Assembly (NCBI GenBank): GCA_025602905.1
Contig: JAHLKI010000002.1
Span: 496,001 to 560,000, forward strand
Source of the DNA: Phlyctochytrium arcticum
Taxonomy: Eukaryota; Chytridiomycota; Chytridiomycetes; Chytridiales; Chytridiaceae
Reading direction: 5' to 3'
Length of the DNA stretch: 64,000 nt
Shown: piece after piece, positions 22,636 to 32,805 of the stretch
Layout: the number at the start of each line of letters is the position of its first letter
Numbering within the stretch: the stretch's first letter is position 1
Made by a program: the position numbers and the translations under genes
The notes under the pieces: model-generated
The model's input: only the letters and a program-made list of their open reading frames with translations
Told to the model about the DNA's origin: nothing
The model's database searches: none

Positions 22636-23727
22636 TTTTTTATTCGACCTCTATGGCCTCCTCCAAGACGATTGCTGTAGATCCCGAGGTGTTTGGGTGA
22701 CTTTTGAGCTCTGGGGATACGTTTTTGTCAACTGGAACGCGGTTGCAACAAGCGAAAATATTTCGAAATGGGCTGCCGAGATGGCGAGCGCGGAAATGGG
22801 GAATGGAGTCACGGATGGTGGTAGGTCTGGCTGCGTAAAGCACCTCTCATGAATGTACGAGTTTCTCGGTAGTGTATTCAATGTTTTGTGAACTGTAGTC
22901 TGGCTATGACTATGTGAAGCAAATGGGTTGGTAAAGGGGAGAAACTTCTCTTCCCACTATATACTGTACAGGCTATCTATGCCTCTAAGACTACTGTAAA
23001 TATGCCCATGCAAAAATACGGCCTTGGTAACGTCAACGGTCAATTGGCACCATCAACTGTGCATCGATCCAGATTCAAATCACGGATAAAGCGCTTACAG
23101 TCGCCATCGACAAGACAGGCTGCACTTGGCACATTCATCCCTCGAAACAGAGATGCTGAGCGCCAAGAGCTCTGAAATGAATGTGATGGTGCAGACTGTT
23201 CGGAGCAGTTCAAGACTGTTGTCAGGGATGGGGTACTGGTGACTGGTCGGGTTGAGCATCAGGGGTAGTGGGGGTAGCTTCTATCAGTTCTGTGAGACTT
23301 TTTTCCGAAGATGACATACTCGAGTATATCAGCCTGCCAGCCACTCTGAGGCGTCTCTTTGATTTTCCAAAATTTCTCCCACAGAAGGCTCTTTGTCTAC
23401 CTTTAAATAGTGATCTGGTTCTTTCCGAAGCAAAATTTTGTTTGTTTACTTCTCAATGAATTGAATGTAATTTGTACATTCCCTTTGCTATGCTAGCATA
23501 ACTGTGAAGCGATCTGATCTACGTAATATGTGGAGGTGAGAACCCTGATTGTAAAACAGTTTCCATATATAGCGAGTAGTTTGGATCCCCCCCGACAGAA
23601 TCTTTAGTTTGGGAGATACAACTTTCTGCTATTGATTTTTCAAAAACTTACCAGGTTTGTTGAAACGTTTTTCGTTTCTCCGCTGAATGCGTAGATCTAA
23701 CAATGTTTTGTTTATCCCTGGAGCAGG
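22636..23727. other. Intergenic upstream of the GIY-YIG gene
   Basis: About 1.1 kb without a supported gene. A TATATAG near 23570 lies about 155 bp before the next start codon and could be its TATA box. Confidence 0.4.
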
Positions 23728-26700
23728 ATGTTATCACCAGCCAACTTTCCTGCTGCCAATGTTGCGAAACCAGATTTTCATTCTGCCGCCATCGACATCA
23801 TTATGGCAGATTGGGAAAAGGACCGCAACCTAGTCACCAAGATGCTAGGAGACTGCGACGATTCCACCACCGTGACTGACGCCTTGAAGCAGTTGGGCAA
23901 TGTTCTGAACCGCCGCGCTACGGAATCGTTCAGTCTGGCGCCATTGACCGATGAAGCCTTTCAACTTTTAGCAAAGGATCCTCGTGCTGCCAAGGACATG
24001 GTTGAGCTCGCCAAGCAGATTGTTGCCGACCCATTCAATCTGCCCCCTCTTTTCAAGCAAGCATTGAGCGGTGACGCGACAGCCCCTTTTCCCACTATCG
24101 CACCGGCCTCTCTCGCGGAAACGACTGCCACCGCTAAAGGCATCTCGGGTCTCCGCTTTACCCTGTACTGGATTGCCCACGAAATCGACAACTCGCCAGG
24201 CGTTGATGCTGGTGACAATCGACCGGGATTTGAACGCACTCTGGACGCGTTCAAGATGATCCGTGGCGGTGACCACTTGTACGCAGACGCTATGGCAGTG
24301 TTGGTCAAGAAGCACCTCCCAGCCCAAAGCCCTCCTGTAGTCTATGTTCATTACGTTGGAATGACGGTCCGATGCGATCCCAGTATCAGGATCGGCGAAC
24401 ACTTTGACAATTTGAGTGAACCGACCGCCGACACTCTGACCGGGATGACGCGTATGAAAGCTTTCCAGATGGCCGCCGGTGACAACTTGAGAGCAGTCCA
24501 TGCTTTCCAGCTCGCGCAATATGACTTGCCAGCTGTGACAACCCAGGAGGGACGCTCGGGTGAGCTAGTCTGGTCGCTGCGCAAGCACCGGGCATTTTTG
24601 GAGATGGAGAGGCTCTGGAGAATGGTACTATACGTTCCAGCTTTGAACGTGGCGTTTGGTGGGCTGGACCATACTTTTGCCCCCAGCCCGTCTACGACAG
24701 CCGCTTCGGATAATGCGGCAACGGTGGTTGCGAATCTGTGGACACCAGGAACAGGCAACACCTCCTCCCCCAGAAATACACCCTCAGGACATTATATCAA
24801 AGCACATTCCCACCATCCCTCCAAAAAAGGCTATCATCAAACCGCGCAGACGCCATCATTAGTCTTTTGTGCCGGCAGTTGACGGATACCATGGTGACCG
24901 TGGGCGGCAATGACGAGCTTGTGACCATGCACCTTGGTAAAGATCCGACCAAGGAAGCGTATGATTTTTTGGTATCATTTTATGATACCAACGTCGGCGG
25001 AGTCGGTCCACGCAACTTTGTCAGCCGAATCCATCATTTTGTTGATTTAGTCCAGACCCGTCTCCAAAGTCGCGATCCTCTGTTGCTTGACTGCGCACTT
25101 GGCCCCTTTCGTGATGTAAAGGAAACGTTGGCCGCCGGCGAAGACCCGTCCGTTGTGCTCTCGTGGCTTCAAACGGTGTTGCAGGTGATGCGGCCCTGGC
25201 ACATCAACGCCGTAGGCAATGACTCCCTGGGAGTCTTTGTCCATGGCTTTATGGAATCCACCGATGATCAGATGAACGCCCGATTGGGACGCAAGGTTGA
25301 TTCCCCATGGGCTTTGCGGGGCTTCGTAGACTATGTTGGCGAGCCAATTATAGTGCGTTACGGTCCGGACAGGGACACCGATACCTGTTTGGTGGTGGCA
25401 TCGTTTGACCCGGGGGTATATGCCCACGACTTATCTTTCGCCGGGTTCCGATTTGAGCTGAATGAGCTCAGTATCGCAGTAAATGCCATCACCACTGCAG
25501 TAATTCGACATCTCATTCTGACGACCAACCAAGTCAAAACGTACCAGCTATTGACGCAAGTGAGAGCTACCGTTCTTCAGCATATGGATTCGACCGGCAT
25601 TCGTACCCGCCTGACTGAACTCAGACAAATGATCCAACAACAGAGCCAAGCAGTCCTCACTGGCCGGCAACTTGGCCGCGTCGAACGGACAGGCAACTGG
25701 CAGGTAGCCTTTGCATATTCACCTTTGAGAATGCAGGGCACGCCAACCACGGCCCACGGGCAAGCAGACCAAACACGCGTGGAACAAGTTGGAAATCTGA
25801 TAAGAATGGCCCGTAGACTGCAAGAGGAAGGATACTTTGTCAGTCGCAGTGCAGTGTTGACCGTCATCCCAGTGCCAGAGAACGCATGGAACGCCGCCAC
25901 AAGAAGCGTTGACTTTGATGTTACCGAACAGTTCCTCCTCAGGGTCCCAGACGGCGTCAATCCCTTCACCCAGCATCGATTCGGACAGAGCGTTCCTGGC
26001 CGGACTTCGGAGAGACGAGCGGCTGGCCGACAACGGGCGGCTCCACTCGTAAAGACTGATTTGGAAAAGATTGTCGAGACTGTGGGGAAACTAGACTACC
26101 TATTGAAACTGCGCAAAGCAACCGCCTACCAAATCGCAGTCTGCCCCACTTGCAACGCCACATTTGTTTGCGGCAAGGACAACAACTATCCTTCTATCCC
26201 CCACTACCACGCCAGCAAACGAGTCACGCTGCTGAGCCGTGAATGGGTCGCCTTTTTGCACGATTTTTTGCGGTACGGCCATGACTACAGCAACGAACTG
26301 CGCAGCACGATGGTCCCGGTAAAGTGGGTTCGAATCGATGTCCTGATTCCTGACTGGTGGATGTCGCAGTCGGAACTGCCAGAGTTCCTGAAGGCTGCTT
26401 GGAGAACAGTGTTGCTCCGAAAGGCCTGTATCCCCATCCTAGAGTCGGTCTATGAGCAACTAGACGCGAGCGAGCCGCAACTTGATGATGAGGATGACGA
26501 AAAATGTCGTGCTTTTGAGTCTGGGGAGGAGGAATCCGATGAAGAAGAGGATAAGATCAAGCTTCAAGCCCGAGAGTATGGCATATTTGTGGGCCTGGAC
26601 TATCTTTTGGGGGTTGACAAGGCCTCAAGCTTGTCAATGGGACAGCTGCGCAACATTGAAGAGATGGACCAGAGGGCGCGAACAAATGCAGTCAAGTCCC

Positions 26701-27461
26701 TCCATTTGGAGAACCGGCAGGATGTCCTCCGGTGGATGGTGTGCGCGAGGTCCCCGCCATGCAACATTGCGCGGCTTTGCCGCTCTGGTACCGTCCAACA
26801 CACTTGCCCAACAACGAGAACGAAAATCCGATCCAAAGACCAACTGGAGCATTTGCAATCGTTTGGCGAAATGCCAGCGGTCCTGAAAAAGTCTATCTTT
26901 CGCAACTTACTTTTTATGCAAAGCGAGCTGCGGCAAAATTTGGCAGCCGTCGGTATTGTCGCTTCCAATGTCTTTTGGTGGCAACTACAAAGTCAAGATG
27001 ACAGGGTCGCCATCCCCTCCGAAATACGGGATCGTACACCCATCCCGCTCACTCAAGTTGAATGGGTCATTCCTCAACGAGGTCCTGGGCCTGACCGGTC
27101 CGCCATTCGAGCTGAAGTGAGGACCCTGCGGGACAACCTACGAGCAGCGCAAAGGTCTAGGACCACAATCACGCACGCAACGTCGGACTTTTTCGCCCGT
27201 CGCGGGATTCCGTGGGATGAGCGTAAAACGATTTTGGCAGTGGTGCATGCCAGGGAAAGAGAAGAGCTCGGTGAATCACAACTCGAAAGCCAACTGACAC
27301 CTCCCGAAATGAAGCCCCAGAGTCAGGACTCGCAGAATATCCTACCATCGCAAGCGCAAGCCTTGGACGACAATGTCTTTGAGCTATCGGACGAGGAAGA
27401 AGAAGAGGCAAGGGATCCTCAAGAGGGCAGTTCCTCGTCGCGAAAGCGACCCAGGGTTTAA
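23728..27461 (+). CDS. Long intronless GIY-YIG nuclease-domain protein, apparent frameshift
   Basis: Two long frames overlap by 145 bp: 23728-24882 (384 aa) and 24738-27461 (907 codons, no ATG at its left edge). The second reads as real protein from its first residues, so the pair is probably one gene of about 1,240 aa with a -1 frame change, perhaps at C5 (24767-24771). Residues 204-312 of the first part fit a GIY-YIG nuclease: VVYVHYVGMT, R221 and H225 in SIRIGEHF, E292/E294, then PALNVAFGG. The second part has a Cys pair (CPTCNATFVCG) with nearby His, a conserved-looking PVKWVRIDVLIPDWWM, two acidic runs and a basic end KRPRV (possible nuclear signal). No reverse transcriptase, integrase or transposase motif is visible, so it is not a Penelope-type element by content. 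The lack of introns over 3.7 kb contrasts with most host genes here. Function unknown. Confidence 0.6.
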
Positions 27462-28542
27462 TTGTTGATTATTTTTGGTGTCTGTAGAATATATGCTTTC
27501 GAATCTATTGTAATGAGGAGTCTTATGATTTTGCAGTGTTGGCTGCGCGGCGGCGCTCACCTTTCGTTTTGAGAGTAATCAACCTGCAAACATTTACTTT
27601 TTCCGTCACACACTTATCACGACAAGTTCCCACACTTTTTCCCATTATGTATTCCACTGTGTGGCCGGATTGACATATTGCTTCTGACGGGAGAGAGAAT
27701 TTAACTTGATATTTTTTCCTTTATTGTTTTTTTTGTTGTTGTGGGGACAGTCCTGGGACACAGTCTACACTACACGATTAAAAGGAAGCAGCTTTGAAAG
27801 TTTGGTGATTGTCTAATGTCAGACAGAGCATACAATTTCGTAATATGGCCCGCACATCCACGAGCCCAAGGTCTTTCTTTACTGATCTATATGGGACAAG
27901 ATCAAGGTCCAATCCGTCTCTCTCGTCGTAAAGAAGAGTTTAGGTCCATGTATAAATGAGTACGTGACATCCTCTATAGGCGTGCATCTGTCTCTCGATG
28001 AGCATCGATTTGAACCGAGTCCGATGGTTGACACTGATCCTGTGCTGACTCGGCTGAGGGCTTATCATCACAAAATCTGCCTCCATATGAGCAACGAAAA
28101 TGTGACGGGATATGAGGGGGCAGCGGTATTCGCGGGAGCCGCTCGAGTGCGACATGTCGCATTTGTCGCATTTTTTCACGTGACCCCATGAGTCAGCAAA
28201 CTCAGACTGGATCTTGGAATTTTGAAATTTTGAGAAAACTGTTATGGAACAATCTCAGATCACCCCATCCAAAGTCTAAACAACATGTTCCAAGAATGTG
28301 TCGCTACTACGCCACGTAAACAATGGCTCATTCATTCTATAGTTCCGCATCTATAGATAGTCACACACTGTGTTTATGCATAGATCAGATACAGATGTAT
28401 ATAAGGAGTCCCCCGGCGTGCCCGGGAGGAAGAATTCATTCGTAAATCGCTACAAAAACTGGTTTTCCACTTGTTCTTGTCGCTCCCTCAAGATCAGTGC
28501 TATTTTTCTTGCTGACTGAATCCAAACAACGACACCTGCAAT
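27462..28542. other. Intergenic; promoter-like 3' part
   Basis: No gene supported. A palindromic TGCGACATGTCGCA lies near 28147, and TATATAAGG at 28398 is a likely TATA box for the next gene. Confidence 0.4.
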
Positions 28543-31500
28543 ATGAAAATCACTCAAGATGGCGTTAGGAGTGAGCTCCAGCAACAGCTGAAGACTAGAT
28601 TGTCGGACCACATCATTATTGAGAAGATCTTGCCGGAGAAAAACTTAAATCTTCGCACCCAGTTCTCCCTTTTCACCACTCCTGTAGTTGTATGGACTCC
28701 TAAGAACGCATTCAAGAACAGAACTGTCCCTTGTCCTCTTTGTCCCGGCTGCATTCCCAAAGGTTGGTTGAGCTGAACCTGCTTTCCAGCCTCAATGTTT
28801 TTGTTTATGACAATTCATTTTTAGTGAAAGAATACTGCCATAGGTATGGCGAGGATCCGGACTACACTGTTTGCATAGTATACATGGCCTATACTTGCGC
28901 GGGGACCAGCAAAACGACCAACGGGGAACGATTCACCACCATTTCCCGAGAGTTTCTCAACAAGATTGGAACCGCGTTGGCTAATCTTTTTCCATACATG
29001 CTCTCCTACAAAAAGGCTATCCACGAGGGATTGTTCCACGAAGTGCATCAGGCGATGATGTCCCCTAAAGGTAAGAAGCAAATGTTGCAGAGAGCTACAA
29101 ATAAGAGGGTTTTAATAAATCAATCGTCTGCAGGACTGGCTCCCTTGATTTCATCATTGAAGGCCCGGCGCATGAAAAGATATACAGACATGAATATCGA
29201 GCATACGCATGACCCGCGGTTCAAGAAAACTCCCGCTGAGCAACGTCCCAAGGCTGCGAGCGTCCAAGATTTCTTGCACTTGCACAGGCTTGTTGAGGCT
29301 GACACTTTCCAAACCGTCTGGCTCAAGGCCACAGTTGCTATTGAGGAACTCGCAAGGGCCACGATGAACATGTCCGTTGCCAAGCATGCTATCTCATTCG
29401 ATGGCACTTATAAATTCCCCGGGAAGTTGAAAACTGCAGAACCAAACACAAATTTGAAGGTAACACTTCCGCAGATGAAGACTAAATCGCGAAAGCTAAC
29501 ACAGGCTGGAAGATCACACTTCCTCAGATGAAGTGTTTGCACATAGTTCAGAACGAAATTGGTCAGATAATGGACATCACGTTTATGGATAGTGAAAGCC
29601 ATGACACCATTGGGCCTGTTCTCAAAAGCGTCCGAGAGAACCAAGAGGAAGCAGGATTTGCGCCAACTGGTAAGTAACTATAACAGTCTATGTCTCCGAA
29701 AAGACTCTAATGTTGTCGCAGCGGAACATCCCATAATTGTTGTCACAGATCACTTGAACAATACCCAAGCAGTTATTGAGGAAATGGGAGAAGGGTACCT
29801 CGCCAAACAGGACCCCTTTCACGTTATAAAACGGTATGTTCCCTCGGGCTTTTCATTTGGTGACATGGCAATCAACTTAGAAAATATCGTGCAGGATTCT
29901 TGATAAAGTGGCAGACAAAGACATTAAGAAAAAGCTCCACCGTAAGCTCAGCAGAGCGCTGTATCTTCCAGACGATCAAGATGAGGACTTAGATGGGGAA
30001 CATCGCAATGCCGCAGAAGCCGCCATAGCTTTCCAGGCGGCATGCGACGACATTACATCCACGGAAATCGGCCAAAGATCCCTTAGCGAGTGGAATGGTA
30101 CGGTAGGGAACAATGTAGGGCTAATTCGTGATGGCTACCTGCAGTCACCAGGTTCGAACGTACTAATTGAAAACGGCGTCACGTACAAACTACTTCATAC
30201 GAGCGGAGTGGAAAGCACAAACGCACTACTCAAGTCACTAGTAGCAAGAAGAGTGTCTTACAAAGTCGGCGTGCGTATTCTCCATTTCTTTGTCGTAGAG
30301 GTACGTCTGTAGCCTGGTCGCCCTCTCCCAAGTGATAATAGGTCTAAATCTGGTACATTCCTAGAAAAATCTCCGCTGTGGAGCACGTGCTGGACGATGG
30401 CCCGATCTCAAGCACATGGACATTTTGACCTTAATCAAACTAGCCACAACATGTGGCGAAAACATTCCTCCAACCCCACAAATTGCGTTCGCCCAGTTGC
30501 TCATGACAAAGCTCAAAGAAAGGCCACTGGCGTCCTCTATCCGAACCTTGGACTCCAAGTTTTTCTTGGGATCAACTTGGAGTTGTTTCATGTTTCAGCT
30601 TGGAGCAGCGACTGCCAAGGATCTCTCGAGCCGCCAAACCCAGACCACAACGGACTTCCTTGATTTTCTCAATATCGATCCGACCGACGAGACCAGAAAC
30701 GCACTCAACGCAGGGGAGTTCCATCTTTTAAAGCAAATCCGAAATTTTCAAGCGACCATTCCCGACCACACTAGTATCCGACTGAGTGCTTGCCCGCTAG
30801 TACTAACTCTGCTCTACAACACAGCGGTCAGAAGGCTTGGTCCTGATGCCATCGCCCGAAAAATAGGGTACAAAAATCGTGAGTTCCTAGGAAAATGGCC
30901 CCTCCGGGTCCTCGGGAAACCGAGCTGTGCTGATTCTGACAGTGCAGCGCAGCCGGATGATGGAGGGTTTTTCATTCTCCACAAACTCGACATGTCCCCC
31001 GCCGACGAGCTGCTCACTATCACTGCCTTCGAAGCTGATGTATCGAAACAAATGTTCCATGCCGTGCGTAAAACGGACATGACATACCGAAAAAAGCATT
31101 TCGTCGCCTTGATGACGTTCGTGAGTATGCTCACACCAGAGTATAGGCACAGGACGCCTAAAGCCCACGCCACTCGATGGGATCGTCTCCGCTCCCAGCG
31201 CAACAATGAAAACAGCCAGACGAAGGGAAAGACGGTATTTTTTTTCTTCCTTGCATGATTCATGAAACTTTTCTAATTTGTGTGCAGACACCTCAAGGAA
31301 AAGAAAAAGCATCTGACCCCTCTCCATCCTCACCCACCCTCAACCCATCTGATCGCTCTCCATCCCCACTCACCGTCGACCCATCTGACCACTGTCCATC
31401 CTCACCCACCCTCAACCCATTTGACCCCTCTCCATCCTTGCTTTCCGTCAACCCATCTGGCCCCCTCCATCTGATTTGCCTCACCTCTCGCTCGCAGACA

Positions 31501-32213
31501 TCATACCTATCCTCTCACCAAGTCTGTCAGCTCTCCCCCCCATCACACCATCTCCAGCGACGCAATTGCAAGGTGCACCCCAGCCAGCTGTCAAAGAGTC
31601 TCCCTCAATCATGGAACACCTAAACTCGCGGAGACTGTCGGAGAGGCTATCGCTGCCGAAACTGTTTGAGTATGCCCAAATTCAGTATCCCGACGATTTC
31701 AAGAATGTCACGATTGGAGCCTTTCGCAAGCGGTTCGAACGTTTCCCCCGTACAACGACGTCCAATGCCGCAACGTCCAAAGCCACCAAAGCCGCGGAAT
31801 TGATCATCCAACCATCGCCAACGATGTCCGTCCAATCTGTTGAAGCTCACTCCACCGCCTCAGTAGTTCCTATCCCTCCCATCGCAAGCGGTTCTATGAT
31901 GTTTCCTTCACTTCCCATTGCAAGCGCTTTCGTGGTTTCCCCATCAATCAATCATTCATCCCATCCGTTGGTAAGTGATTTGTCTGCTCCCACTAAAAGA
32001 CCCTGCAGTCCCACAGAGGTGGAACCGCGAAAGGCCGTCAAAACCCATCCTTCATCGAGTACCTCTCGTGGCAAAAAGGTGCAGAAGCCAGTTCCTGCCG
32101 GAACAGCTTGCGACCACTGCCACTTGAAAAAAATGAAGTGCGAGGGATCGGTAGTTCAATGTCGTCGCTACACGCCTGTATCCAAACCTCTTGAGTCGTA
32201 CTGGCGTAAATAG
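28543..32213 (+). CDS. Multi-exon RNase-H-like DDE transposase with zinc-cluster-like tail
   Basis: At least seven exons join in phase, starting MKITQDGVRSELQ. CPLCPGC near 28735 is a possible zinc knuckle. The core has ISFDGTYKFPG (29395), IIVVTDHLNN with DPFHVIKR (29735-29830) and TSGVESTNALLKSLV (30200), spaced like the Asp, Asp and Glu of a DDE fold with an extra DxFH motif. I cannot assign a superfamily. After SQTKGKT a spliced exon encodes a 12-residue Pro/Ser repeat (31312-31455). A final frame (31476-32213) has IMEHLNSRRLSERLSLPKLF and ends with ACDHCHLKKMKCEGS, like the first half of a fungal Zn2Cys6 cluster lacking the last Cys. How the repeat exon joins that frame is not certain. 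Catalytic motifs are open, so the gene may be active or domesticated. No terminal repeats were found. Confidence 0.55.
29457..29533 (+). repeat. Tandem duplication spanning an intron
   Basis: 24-bp segments at 29457-29480 and 29510-29533 differ at three positions. The first copy carries the exon end and the intron donor; the second lies in the next exon, so both read K-x-T-LPQMK. Confidence 0.75.
31312..31455 (+). repeat. 36-bp coding minisatellite, four units
   Basis: Four head-to-tail 36-bp units (31312, 31348, 31384, 31420) encode SDPSPSSPTLNP-like 12-residue repeats in the transposase-like gene. The period keeps the frame. Confidence 0.85.
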
Positions 32214-32805
32214 GGTAGAATTGGCGTACTCGTTCATGTTCATTTTTGTGTTTGCTTCAGTCTAGTTTCCTTTCTTTTCCTTCATTTTAGTTTCGAGTTT
32301 TTTATGCAGTTTTTATTTATTATAGCATAGCTAGTTTTATATCTGTCCTTTTTTCACCGTTAATCAGAAGTATCTTTTGTTCGTACATATCTCGTACATA
32401 TCTGAGTTATTATTTGAAAAATTAAAGTGAAAATCGGCCGGCCGGAGCAGAGGTCAACTCTCCGATTTTGCCCGCCGGCCCGCCGGCCGGCCCTCCGGGC
32501 CGGGCCCGCGAATCCCCCCCAGCTCGGATATGAGAGTGCTGCAGTCAAGTCCCCATCGTCTCCCCCACCCGGGACATATCACGTGATGGAACCCGACCCC
32601 ACGGACGTTATGAGCAGGGAATTTAGAAAGTGTGCGGTCTTCGAAAGTGGTAGACTAAAACATAGAGCAATAACTAGTGACTAGACTGAATGATTAGACA
32701 TAACAGAGAGAACTAACAGACTAAAGAAAAAACAACTAAGATGAGAAAATAGCACGCCGGTGACCAAAGATGCTATCTAGAAGGTGAATGCTAACAAACA
32801 GACAA
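32214..32805. other. Intergenic with GC-rich palindromic block
   Basis: Positions 32431-32520 are a dense GGCCGGCC/CCGGCCGG block with several overlapping inverted repeats in otherwise AT-rich DNA. No gene seen. Confidence 0.5.

Noticed and set aside
24738..27461. A separate 907-codon gene
   Set aside because: It lacks an ATG at its left end, is coding-like from its first codons and overlaps the preceding frame; one frame-disrupted gene is simpler.
23728..27461. Penelope-like retroelement
   Set aside because: GIY-YIG is present but no reverse transcriptase motif could be found on either strand.
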